Positions 17,384 through 26,218 of a DNA stretch of 64,000 nucleotides are shown piece by piece; within the stretch, counting starts at the first letter, position 1, and each line of letters opens with the position of its first letter. A program made the translations under genes and the position numbers. The stretch lies in assembly GCA_033238645.1 (NCBI GenBank), contig BQXR01000008.1:49265-113264 (forward strand), in the 5' to 3' direction. The notes under the pieces were generated by a model, which saw nothing but the letters and a program-made list of their open reading frames with translations, ran no database searches and was not told the DNA's origin. Source of the stretch: Thiomicrorhabdus sp033238645. Its GTDB lineage: Bacteria; Pseudomonadota; Gammaproteobacteria; Thiomicrospirales; Thiomicrospiraceae.

Positions 17384-20300
17384 ATGGTCGTTAAAAAGAC
17401 ACATCATTTTTTACAGTACCTCTTTGCGGTATTTGTTGCCTATCTATTGGTTACTCGGTTGATAACCTCTTGGGCTCAGTACGCCCCTGAACAATTTGTT
17501 GAAGCTGCTGAGTGGGCAAGTAATAGCCAAGTCTCTTTTGATAAAATCAAGATTCAGCAAGATTGGTTAGGTTTTCAATTTAAAATTGAAAACCTACAGA
17601 TAGAGCATGAAAATTATGAAATCTATGTAAAGTCTCTAGATGCAGATGTAAACCTCCTTTCACTATTGATTCCTTCAATGAATTACGGTGCCTATCTAGA
17701 GATAGAAGGTGGACGCTATTATGCTAAAACCTCCCCCTCCGAGGAGGTTAAAGTTACGGGCTTAGATCTTCAACAGTTGACGCAAGTTAATCTCAATGTC
17801 AGTCGTTTATGGCAACGCGTCAAGATTGAAGACCTTGTCCTGAGTCAGGTACTCGCGCCTGAGCTCACTGTGCAAATCTACAATTTTCAGTCCCTAAAGG
17901 GCGCACAAATTTCTATCGCTTCTGAGTTTGGTTTGGCCTTCAGAAATAGCTTGATCTATGAACGCTTCAGTCTTAAGTCAACTCTTAAACAAACAGTTTG
18001 GGGAGGGGTGGATGACGGTGAGATCAGTTTATCCTCTTTTCAGCCTTTAAGAGTTGAGCGAGTCGCCCAGTTGCTACCAAGTAAATGGCATAAAGTGTTG
18101 CCTAAAGGGGATCTGATTTTGGATATGCAGGCCACGCTGTCTCGCTCGCAAATTTCAAAATTGACGCTCAAGTTAAATAGCCAATCATTAAGCTGGCCAC
18201 AGAAACATAAAAGCTTACCTAGTAGTTTAGGTTTGGAGTTAGTCTGGGGATCTCAGTATCAAAATTTTTCAACGCAGCTCAGAGACTGGCACTTCAGGTT
18301 GGCAAAAATCCAATTGGATAATCGCTATATTGAGGCTGTATCCCCAATAGAACTGAGTTTAGAGGGCAGCAACTTACTTAAATTTAGCACTGAAAAATTT
18401 GATATATCTCCTTTTAAACTCATTGTTCAATCACTGATTCCTAATCAGCATATTGGTGCGTTATTTGATCAAACGGCTGAATTGAAGATTGATCATTTTA
18501 CGGGTCAGTTCGACTGGAAAAATTTAACACTGCCTAAGCTACAACTGAAGATTAAAAAAATAGCGATTCCTGTGACTAACTATCCAGGCCTTCTTGCAGA
18601 AAATATTACCCTATTGAAAGATGCGCAGCTTATCTCTTTACAGACCAATAAGCCACTCTGGTTAATGGAACCTAAAGTACATATAGATGCCATGAGAATT
18701 GATCTACCAAAGAAGTTAGAGGTTCATTTCTCAGAAAAACAGCAGAGCTGGATGATTCATAAGCAGCCAATTAAGGTTGATAATATGCAGCTGGTATTGA
18801 CCGCTAAAAGCGATACATCGGGCTTAGTGGATGCGAGTCTCTCCTTTGATATTGGTACCATGTATAAGTTGAAGCAGTACCTGCCGTATAGCTCAATGCC
18901 GATTAACCTACAAAACTGGTTGAAGACAGCGCTAGTAGATGGCCGGAATATAAAAGGCAGTGCCATTCTTAAGGGAAATATAGAGAACTTTCCTTTTACA
19001 GAGGGAAAAGGTATTTTTGAAGTCAACGCCCGTGTTGAAAAAACCTATATAAAATTCAATCCTAATTGGCCTACTCTACAGAATTTTACCGGCTTAATTA
19101 AATTTACGCCTTTTGATCTTACCGTTACCTCTGACCGTATTTATCTTGGGGCTAAAGCACATGCAACAGACGTGGTTGTTGATATTGCCAACCTTGATAC
19201 TAAGGATATTGCTCTGGACATCAAGGGTCGAGTTTCGACCCACTTTACACGTGCAATGAACTACTTAAAGCTCTCTCCTTTAGCAGATGCATTGAATATG
19301 CAGGGTTTTATCGACAGCTCTACATTTGGCGGAGAGATTGATATTAATTTAGAGAAGGTGTGGGTTCCTCTAGCGGGTTTTGGCACCTTACCCCAGACGG
19401 TCAGTGGCACCTTACAGTTTAAAAATGCTAATTTAAAGCTCCTGCAAAAGCTTTCAATTGAGAAGATTAACGGCTCATTAGCTTTTAGTGAGACCGCTGT
19501 GAGTGCGAGCAAACTCAGCGCCAATGTTCTAAATGGGCCGGGTACTTTTAGTGTAGAGACCAAGCCTAAGAGTCGACAGGTCTCCATTAAAGGCACTGGG
19601 AAGTTTGCTGAAATTGATCATATATATTTTAAAAATGTAGTCCCATGGCGTGCTGAAATACTTGTGCCATTTAAGGCGGGTGATAACCAAGCGGTTAAAA
19701 CTACATTGCAAATAGACATATCAGACTCAGAAAGTTTATTGCCAGCTCCCTTGGACCAAAAGGCACTTGCGGGCAAGTCGCTGAATATTCAGGCAGAACT
19801 GCTGAATGATGAAATTGTTATTAATGTTGATATTCCAACCCTGCTAAATTCTGATGCAATTTTGGCTAAGGGTGCTAGTGGTTATCAAGTGAAACAACTG
19901 CGTTTATTGATGGGAAATGAATATAAACTTCCTGAAAATAGTGATACTCAGGGCTCCTATATTAAAGGCAATATTTCACAACTCGATCTAGATAAGTGGA
20001 TCGATCTTTATAAAACATTAAACCTAGGTAGTGACAACCCAGAGGGGGGGCAAGTTAGCAAGCAGATGCCTCAACTCAACTGGACAGTATCAAACATCAG
20101 TATTGAGGCCTTGCATGCTTGGGGTAAGGCCTATCCCCATGTCTCTATCGATTGGCTTAATCAGCAGAAGGTAACGACGTTTAAGATCAAGAGTCCTGAT
20201 ATCAGTGCACAAGTTGTTGTAAATCCTACCAAGCCTACAGAGATGAACGTTGATTATTTACAGCTCTATACTGCTGATAATCATCAAGATGAGAGTATTC

Positions 20301-21217
20301 CTGATGATTATCAGCAGGGGGGGTGTCAAGCCAGCCAGCAGAAGCGTGATTTATGGCCTAATATTATCTTTAAAGGTAAAAATATTCAGCTGAATGATTA
20401 CAAGGTAGACTCGCTTAATTTTCGGTTAACCGATAGTAATGAGATGCTAGTTATTTCAGAAATGAAGGGGGCTTTTGGTAGTCAGGCTGGCTCCTTAACA
20501 GGGCAGTTTTTATTAGATAAAACCTTATATGAAAGTAAGGTGGCATTGAGTCTCTCCTCTAATAACGTTGCTGCCGTCACTCGCTTTATGCAAATTAAAG
20601 ATGGTTTCACAGGTGAAAAGGCCAATGTTAATGTTCGGCTGGATTGGCAAGGGGGGCTTGAGTGTTTTTCCAAGACCACATCAAAGGGGGTGATTGATTT
20701 TGAGCTCAACGATGGTGCGATTGAGGATATAGAACCCGGTTTTGCACGCCTAATTGGTTTGTTAAGTGTTGAGTCTTTAGCGCGGCGCTTAAAGCTAGAT
20801 TTAAAAGATCTAATGAATAAGGGTATGGCCTATGATCGGATTAAGGGACAAGCTAAGCTTAAGGATGGGTTGTTGAATTTAACACAATTTAAATTAACTG
20901 CACCGTCAGCCAAAGCTGAGATGTCTGGTCAAATTGATCTGGTTAAAGAGTCATTTAATTTAAAAGCGGATGTAACGCCTGCGATAGGTGCTTCATTGCC
21001 GGCTCTGGCTGCTTTAGCAGGTTATTCTAATCCTTTGACGGCCTTAGCGGTGTATACCGTAATGAAGGTACTACCAGGCATTAACGAGAACTTGGTGAGT
21101 TACGAATATGCAGTGACAGGCCCTTGGTTAGACCCAAAGATTGAACAGATTACAAAAGACCCTGAGTCTTCTGAAATAGGTATTTTACAAGAGGATAGTA
21201 TTTTAGATCTTCAATAG
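17384..21217 (+). CDS. yhdP: YhdP-family AsmA-like envelope protein
   Basis: A 1277-residue inner-membrane-anchored periplasmic protein of the AsmA-like group. One N-terminal helix lies near residues 8-32, followed by long repeating beta-strand-like sequence and a conserved C-terminal region (ELNDGAIEDIEPGFARLIGLLSVE is the recognisable core, near 1105-1130). E. coli YhdP (1266 residues) works with TamB and YdbH in moving phospholipids to the outer membrane. Placement after rng matches. Two G7 runs (20044-20050 and 20317-20323) lie in low-complexity insertions such as YQQGGCQ. The spacing to rng (37 bases) suggests one transcript. Confidence 0.88.
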   Translation: MVVKKTHHFLQYLFAVFVAYLLVTRLITSWAQYAPEQFVEAAEWASNSQVSFDKIKIQQDWLGFQFKIENLQIEHENYEIYVKSLDADVNLLSLLIPSMNYGAYLEIEGGRYYAKTSPSEEVKVTGLDLQQLTQVNLNVSRLWQRVKIEDLVLSQVLAPELTVQIYNFQSLKGAQISIASEFGLAFRNSLIYERFSLKSTLKQTVWGGVDDGEISLSSFQPLRVERVAQLLPSKWHKVLPKGDLILDMQATLSRSQISKLTLKLNSQSLSWPQKHKSLPSSLGLELVWGSQYQNFSTQLRDWHFRLAKIQLDNRYIEAVSPIELSLEGSNLLKFSTEKFDISPFKLIVQSLIPNQHIGALFDQTAELKIDHFTGQFDWKNLTLPKLQLKIKKIAIPVTNYPGLLAENITLLKDAQLISLQTNKPLWLMEPKVHIDAMRIDLPKKLEVHFSEKQQSWMIHKQPIKVDNMQLVLTAKSDTSGLVDASLSFDIGTMYKLKQYLPYSSMPINLQNWLKTALVDGRNIKGSAILKGNIENFPFTEGKGIFEVNARVEKTYIKFNPNWPTLQNFTGLIKFTPFDLTVTSDRIYLGAKAHATDVVVDIANLDTKDIALDIKGRVSTHFTRAMNYLKLSPLADALNMQGFIDSSTFGGEIDINLEKVWVPLAGFGTLPQTVSGTLQFKNANLKLLQKLSIEKINGSLAFSETAVSASKLSANVLNGPGTFSVETKPKSRQVSIKGTGKFAEIDHIYFKNVVPWRAEILVPFKAGDNQAVKTTLQIDISDSESLLPAPLDQKALAGKSLNIQAELLNDEIVINVDIPTLLNSDAILAKGASGYQVKQLRLLMGNEYKLPENSDTQGSYIKGNISQLDLDKWIDLYKTLNLGSDNPEGGQVSKQMPQLNWTVSNISIEALHAWGKAYPHVSIDWLNQQKVTTFKIKSPDISAQVVVNPTKPTEMNVDYLQLYTADNHQDESIPDDYQQGGCQASQQKRDLWPNIIFKGKNIQLNDYKVDSLNFRLTDSNEMLVISEMKGAFGSQAGSLTGQFLLDKTLYESKVALSLSSNNVAAVTRFMQIKDGFTGEKANVNVRLDWQGGLECFSKTTSKGVIDFELNDGAIEDIEPGFARLIGLLSVESLARRLKLDLKDLMNKGMAYDRIKGQAKLKDGLLNLTQFKLTAPSAKAEMSGQIDLVKESFNLKADVTPAIGASLPALAALAGYSNPLTALAVYTVMKVLPGINENLVSYEYAVTGPWLDPKIEQITKDPESSEIGILQEDSILDLQ

Positions 21218-21275
21218 TGCCAAGTTAAGGTTTTTTAGTTTGGCTGAGTTTCTTACTCATTTTGAGATAGAAGGA

Positions 21276-21872
21276 TTAACTGTTTTCTTCAACGGTATCA
21301 GATTCTTCTGCTAATGCAGCTACTTTTTCAGGATCTGTTTCTGGATGGCTAATATGCCATACCTTAATAAATCTCTCAGCCTCTAACTTATCTTGAAGTA
21401 GGGCGATTGCCTGTAGATACTGCTCTATATAGATATAGTGGCCTTTACGAACACTCTGCCACAAGTGACGATATCTTTCAGGCAAAAAGACTTGAAAGTG
21501 AGGCAGTAGACCAAATCCCTCTTCTATATCCGCAATTCGGTTAACAACCTCTTGCCTTGCTTTAAGAACAAAGACTTCTTGAGAGCGCTCTAACTCCTTG
21601 CCTATCCAGTAAAGTAGTGATGCAGTGACGACAAAACTGAGAATAGGTTGATCAAATAGGAAGGCACCTAATAGCGTGAATAGTGCTAGGATGACGGCAC
21701 TGATTGGAACGACTAAGATAGGGATCCAAATACGTTTACCTTTGAGCTGATCTGTAATGGAGTTAATATCAAATTGACCAAGGTCAACTGCTTTTAGACG
21801 TTGTAACATCTCCTCTGCACTAGGCGTGGTTTTTGCTTCACCCACTGGATCTGTATTGTTGATGTTGTCCAT
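21276..21872 (-). CDS. Unknown two-helix membrane protein
   Basis: A 198-residue protein that I do not recognise. The N-terminal 45 residues are hydrophilic. Two hydrophobic segments follow near 48-72 and 75-92, then about 100 cytosolic residues rich in charged helix and aromatic positions (LPHFQVFLPERYRHLW). The C-terminus is acidic. It starts seven bases after the apaH stop and so looks like the last gene of the lptD operon. The helical-hairpin layout would suit a membrane-anchoring or scaffold role, which is only a guess. Confidence 0.75.
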   Translation of the reverse strand: MDNINNTDPVGEAKTTPSAEEMLQRLKAVDLGQFDINSITDQLKGKRIWIPILVVPISAVILALFTLLGAFLFDQPILSFVVTASLLYWIGKELERSQEVFVLKARQEVVNRIADIEEGFGLLPHFQVFLPERYRHLWQSVRKGHYIYIEQYLQAIALLQDKLEAERFIKVWHISHPETDPEKVAALAEESDTVEENS

Positions 21873-21879
21873 AATAGCT

Positions 21880-22791
21880 CTATCGTTGTTTAGTCAGTAC
21901 TGTTTTGTTAATCAGATAATCTGTTTTACAAGATTTTTTGCTCTTTGGCTTGCACTGTTGCAGGCATTTTACTGAGAAGCGCCTCTTCTCTTCAATTGCG
22001 TAAGCGGTTAATTCCCCCCCCCATAAACAGCCGGTATCGGTCGAGTGTATTTGATAAGCATCAATCGCACCTAAAGTAGACCAGTGACCAAAGAAAATTT
22101 CATAATCTTTGTTTCGACGATTAGGCAAAACAAACCATGGCTCAAAAGGGGCAACTTTTTTCTGCTCTTCAGTATCAGAAGGGGCTGTTTTGATCTTAAA
22201 CTCTAATTGACCATTTGGGTCACAATAACGCATTCTGGCAAACGCATTTACGATATAACGTAGCCTATCCCATCCTGTTAAGCTATCTTGCCACTGGCTA
22301 GGTTCACTGCCAAAGAGGTGCTTTGTGAGAAAGGTTTTCCAGTTGTCCCCTCTAAGCTCCGCTTCCACTTCTTGAGCATAGCTTAAAGCTTCATTAATTG
22401 TCCATTGGGGCGGTATGCCAGCATGAACCATGACTGAATTAAAGACTGGGTGCTTGACCATAAGTGGTTGCATACGTAACCACTCCATGAGCTCATCCAC
22501 TTTTTCAGATTGTAAGATATCTTGTAAGGTATCTGATTTAGAGTTAAATTTAACTAAACCTGCATAGGCGGCCATTAGATGAAAATCATGATTGCCCAAA
22601 ACCGTTTTTGCTCGGCCTTGTTGCTCTAGCTTTTTAACAAACTGTAAACACTCTAGTGATTTAGGGCCACGATTAACTAAGTCTCCAACAAACCATAAAA
22701 AATCATTTTTAGGTTGATAGTTGATGTGCTTTAACAAACTTTGTAACTCATCATAACAACCTTGTAAATCACCAATCACATAAGTGGTCAT
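21880..22791 (-). CDS. apaH: Symmetrical bis(5'-nucleosyl)-tetraphosphatase
   Basis: A calcineurin-like metallophosphatase that splits Ap4A to two ADP and, in E. coli, removes Np4 caps from RNA. Metal-binding motifs are GDLQGC (7-12), GDLVNRGP (36-43) and GNHDFH (about 66-71). Length 303 residues, about 20 longer than E. coli ApaH because of a lysine-rich tail. apaG, which usually precedes apaH after ksgA, is absent. A run of nine G in the coding sense (22014-22022) spans the LWGGE codons near residue 260 and would shift the frame if it slipped. Confidence 0.93.
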   Translation of the reverse strand: MTTYVIGDLQGCYDELQSLLKHINYQPKNDFLWFVGDLVNRGPKSLECLQFVKKLEQQGRAKTVLGNHDFHLMAAYAGLVKFNSKSDTLQDILQSEKVDELMEWLRMQPLMVKHPVFNSVMVHAGIPPQWTINEALSYAQEVEAELRGDNWKTFLTKHLFGSEPSQWQDSLTGWDRLRYIVNAFARMRYCDPNGQLEFKIKTAPSDTEEQKKVAPFEPWFVLPNRRNKDYEIFFGHWSTLGAIDAYQIHSTDTGCLWGGELTAYAIEEKRRFSVKCLQQCKPKSKKSCKTDYLINKTVLTKQR

Positions 22792-22806
22792 TGCACAGTC
22801 TCTTAA

Positions 22807-23625
22807 TTAAGCATTAATTTGGTGGTATAAATTTGCCATTTTAACAAAGCCTTCAACAGGGATTGTCTCTGCTCTGGCACTTGGCTCAATACCGCAACTT
22901 TCAATCTGCTCGCTATCTAACCAGCCTTTCATGGTATTACGCAATGTTTTACGTTTTTGACTAAATGCTTGTCTAACCACATCACTAAAGGCTTTTTCAT
23001 TATCAGCAATAAAGGGCTTCGTTTTATGGGGAATAAGGCGGATGATTGCCGAATCAACTTTGGGGGGCGGAGTGAAGTTCTCAGGCCCTACAGTAAACAG
23101 GTACTCTGTTTCACAAGCGTATTGGATCATAACACTTAAACGACCATAGGCTTTGATGCCCGGGTTTGCAGTGATGCGGTCAACCACCTCTTTTTGTAGC
23201 ATAAAGTGCATGTCAGAAATCTGGTCAGCATACTTTAATAGATGGAACATCAGTGGGCTAGAGATATTGTAGGGCAGGTTGCCCACGACTCTTAGTGGCT
23301 GTTCAGACTCAGATAACAGAGCGGCATAATCAAATTTTAGCGCATCGGTATGGTGTAGATTAAAGGCTGGTTTGGTTGCAAATTTAATTTTAAGAGGGCC
23401 AATTAGGTCATTATCAATTTCGATAATATCCATTTTTTTTACGATATCAATTAACGGAGCCGTTAGCGCCGCTTCACCAGGGCCGATCTCAACCAGATGG
23501 TCATCAGGTCGCGGACGAATTGATGCAACAATTTGATCAATAATACGACCATTATTTAAGAAGTTCTGGCCGAATTGTTTTTTATGTTTGTGAGACGAAG
23601 GACGTCCTAATTTTGGTTTTGCCAT
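22807..23625 (-). CDS. rsmA: 16S rRNA adenine dimethyltransferase
   Basis: Also called KsgA. It dimethylates two adjacent adenines in helix 45 of 16S rRNA late in small-subunit assembly. It has the SAM site EIGPGEAALT, the catalytic NLPYNISSP motif and the N-terminal KQFGQNFL. Length 272 residues (E. coli 273). It lies between pdxA and apaH, as in the classical lptD operon but without apaG. Confidence 0.95.
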   Translation of the reverse strand: MAKPKLGRPSSHKHKKQFGQNFLNNGRIIDQIVASIRPRPDDHLVEIGPGEAALTAPLIDIVKKMDIIEIDNDLIGPLKIKFATKPAFNLHHTDALKFDYAALLSESEQPLRVVGNLPYNISSPLMFHLLKYADQISDMHFMLQKEVVDRITANPGIKAYGRLSVMIQYACETEYLFTVGPENFTPPPKVDSAIIRLIPHKTKPFIADNEKAFSDVVRQAFSQKRKTLRNTMKGWLDSEQIESCGIEPSARAETIPVEGFVKMANLYHQINA

Positions 23626-23662
23626 CTGTTTCTCTAAATTGTCTGTATCGGTTAAAAAAGGG

Positions 23663-24643
23663 TTAATGCTTACTTTGAATCATCTCTAAAGCCACTTCAA
23701 TGGCGTATCTAAAGCTACGGTCATCTGCTTGTCTCGTCCCCGCTAAATCCAGTGCAGTACCATGGTCAACAGAGGTACGAATAAAAGGTAGCCCTAGAGT
23801 GATGTTAACTGCGTTACCAAAGCCGATATGTTTCAGTACTGGCAAGCCTTGGTCATGATACATGGCTAAAACAGCATCTGCTTTTTCTAAATACTTTGGC
23901 GTAAAGAGGGTATCTGCTGGCAGTGGGCCATCTAAATTCATTGTCTGCTGTAATTTTTCTAAAACAGGATTGATGACATCAATCTCTTCTCGTCCCATAT
24001 GGCCATCTTCACCCGCATGGGGGTTTAGACCAGCGACTAATATTTTAGGATTCTTGATACCAAACTGATCTGTCAGTGCATGATGTGTGATATTCAAAAC
24101 ATCTGTTAAAAGTGTCTTAGTAATGGCCTTTGGGATATCCATTAATGGCAAGTGGGTTGTTACTAAAGCGACTCGTAAGCCTGGTGTGGCTAACATCATC
24201 ACCACTTGCTTAGTGTTACTGTCTTCTGCTAATAACTCAGTATGCCCAGTAAAAGGGTATCCTGCTTCATTAATAATGCCTTTATGAACTGGGCCTGTGA
24301 CCATACCTGCAAACTCATGACTCATACAACCTTGTATGGCACGCTTAAGCATCTTAATCACATAGAGCGCATTGTCTGGATTGAGTTGACCTGTTTCAAC
24401 AGGACAACCAGTGGCTAGATGTTCAATGGTGATCTGCTTGGCTTGGCTTGGCTGTGCCGCTTGATTTACGTCATAGTCTTTAAAAGTAATGGTTAAACCC
24501 AGCTCTAAGGCACGGCTTTTCAGTAGATTTTTATCGGCAAGTACCACTAATTCTATTGGCCAGTCGGTTTGTGCTAGTTTAAGTACAAGGTCAGGGCCAA
24601 TACCTGCGGGTTCACCTGATGTAATGACTAATCGTTGTGTCAT
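23663..24643 (-). CDS. pdxA: 4-hydroxythreonine-4-phosphate dehydrogenase
   Basis: Oxidises 4-phosphohydroxy-L-threonine in the DXP-dependent pathway to pyridoxal phosphate. It has the N-terminal GEPAGIGPDL, metal-binding HTELLA, and YHDQGLPVLKHIGF. Length 326 residues (E. coli 329). ATG 24643 has AGGA about five bases upstream and is preferred to an upstream in-frame start at 24670. A terminator-like hairpin plus a C-tract element sits between surA and this gene and may set its expression. Confidence 0.93.
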   Translation of the reverse strand: MTQRLVITSGEPAGIGPDLVLKLAQTDWPIELVVLADKNLLKSRALELGLTITFKDYDVNQAAQPSQAKQITIEHLATGCPVETGQLNPDNALYVIKMLKRAIQGCMSHEFAGMVTGPVHKGIINEAGYPFTGHTELLAEDSNTKQVVMMLATPGLRVALVTTHLPLMDIPKAITKTLLTDVLNITHHALTDQFGIKNPKILVAGLNPHAGEDGHMGREEIDVINPVLEKLQQTMNLDGPLPADTLFTPKYLEKADAVLAMYHDQGLPVLKHIGFGNAVNITLGLPFIRTSVDHGTALDLAGTRQADDRSFRYAIEVALEMIQSKH

Positions 24644-24689
24644 GAATGTCCTGTTGGTTACTTTCTGCATAAATATACCCGCAAAGGGT

Positions 24690-24705
24690 ATTCAAGCAGG
24701 GGGGG
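24690..24705 (-). repeat. C-tract intergenic element, copy 2
   Basis: On the reverse strand, C7 followed by TGCTTGAAT, between surA and pdxA in the mRNA sense. CCTGCTTGAA within it also repeats one arm of the neighbouring hairpin (24715-24746). Confidence 0.6.
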
Positions 24706-24710
24706 TATAC

Positions 24711-24746
24711 AAAAGCCTGCTTGAACTGTTTATTATTCAAGCAGGC
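24711..24746 (-). terminator. Terminator-like hairpin between surA and pdxA
   Basis: In the mRNA sense GCCTGCTTGAA (24736-24746) pairs perfectly with TTCAAGCAGGC (24715-24725) across a ten-base loop and is followed by TTTTG. A third segment, CCTGCTTGAA (24691-24700), can compete for the second arm, as in an attenuator. Confidence 0.65.
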
Positions 24747-24805
24747 TATTTAGGTGTTTTAAAGCTAAGCCAATTTGATCTAGATTGAGTTAATCTAATT
24801 TGGGC

Positions 24806-26155
24806 TTAAAGTGATTGAGTATTTTCATTCAGACGAATTTCAATAAAGGCTTCATCTTTAAGGCGACGTAGCCAAAGCTCAAACATCGCATTGGCCTTAC
24901 GCATACGAATCGCTTGTATTGCGTCTTTAGCTTTAGCTGTGTATGGCTGTTCAATGTTCTTCGTCTCTTGCAAAAACAGAATCATCCAACCACTGCTGGT
25001 CGGTATAGGTAATAGAGCACGGTTTACTTTTAGGTTGACTAGATCACTGCGTAACTCTTTAGGCAGCTCTTCAGCGGTTTTCCAACCTAAGTCATCATTG
25101 GCATTTACATTCGGTAATATCCCAGGAAATTCATTATGTAAGTTGTTAAAGTCAGTGAGGCTACGCAGGGATTGTGAAGCGATCATTAGCTCTGAAGGAA
25201 CTTCTCCCGCGGAGACATTATCATTAGGGACTAAGAAGCGACGAAGGTGAAAGTTTTTCATAATTTTTACACCAGCACTTTTTTTGTTAATCAGTTTAAT
25301 CAAGTGAAAACCACTTGGGCTTTTTATCACGTCACTGACTTCTCCCGTTGCCAAGCCATTTATAGCTTGGGCAAAGAAGGTTGGTACATCACTCTGTTTA
25401 AACCAACCTAAGTTTCCACCATTTAATGCTTTACTCCCATTAGAGTGGCGTATCGCTAACTGTTCAAAATCTTCGCCATTTTTAATGCGCTGGTGAATAT
25501 CAGTGATTTTATTGAGCGCCATAGTTCGCTGGTTTGGTGTAGATGACTCAGGGATTGCAACAAGTAGATGACCCAGTTCAACTTCTTCATTACGGGTATC
25601 TAAGCTTTGACGTTTTAGGTAGTTATCTACCTCTGTTTTGGAAACATAGGTTTGACTAATCACTTCAGCTTCACGTAGTTTTTGGATCAGTATTTTGGTC
25701 TCTATCTGTTTACGAAATTTATTAAAGCCATTTGCCATCTCTAGATCAAGACGTTTTCTAAGTGCGATTAGCGTCAGTGAGTTTTGCTTAGCAATCACAT
25801 TCAGTTGAGTATTGATCTCTTCATCCAAAACCTCAATACCAATTTGCCTTGCACGTTCAACTTGTAGGCGCTCTAATATCATCGCTTCAAGCACCTTCTC
25901 CCGTAAAATCTTTGGGTTTGGTGCTTGGATATTTTGGGCGGCTAACTCTTGTTCTTTGGCAAATGTATGTGTATTTAGCTCACTTTTTAAAATAATTTGG
26001 TTATCAACAACGGCCACCACACGATCAATCAGTGTTTCAGCGGTGACTGAAGGGCTGAGTGATAGAGAGACCATGGTTGCTAAAAAAGCGACCAGGACAG
26101 GCTTTTGAAAAAATGACTTTTGAAAGAATGAGTTTTGGTTTTGATTTTGGTTCAT
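24806..26155 (-). CDS. surA: Periplasmic chaperone and prolyl isomerase SurA
   Basis: Escorts beta-barrel proteins, including LptD, to the outer membrane. A signal peptide is visible near residues 18-40, ending in SVTAE. The SurA N-domain follows (DRVVAVVDNQIILKSEL), then two parvulin domains, the first marked by ELGHLLVAIPES and GGNLGWFKQSD and the second, more diverged, by LRRFLVPND and DDLGWK. Length 449 residues (E. coli 428). ATG 26155 is chosen; the longer frame opens with TTG. It is directly downstream of lptD. Confidence 0.93.
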   Translation of the reverse strand: MNQNQNQNSFFQKSFFQKPVLVAFLATMVSLSLSPSVTAETLIDRVVAVVDNQIILKSELNTHTFAKEQELAAQNIQAPNPKILREKVLEAMILERLQVERARQIGIEVLDEEINTQLNVIAKQNSLTLIALRKRLDLEMANGFNKFRKQIETKILIQKLREAEVISQTYVSKTEVDNYLKRQSLDTRNEEVELGHLLVAIPESSTPNQRTMALNKITDIHQRIKNGEDFEQLAIRHSNGSKALNGGNLGWFKQSDVPTFFAQAINGLATGEVSDVIKSPSGFHLIKLINKKSAGVKIMKNFHLRRFLVPNDNVSAGEVPSELMIASQSLRSLTDFNNLHNEFPGILPNVNANDDLGWKTAEELPKELRSDLVNLKVNRALLPIPTSSGWMILFLQETKNIEQPYTAKAKDAIQAIRMRKANAMFELWLRRLKDEAFIEIRLNENTQSL

Positions 26156-26218
26156 TGGTAGCCGTTTAAAATCTGATGAAGTAGTGCTTCTATTTAAAAG
26201 CACAATTTAATAAAAGTA

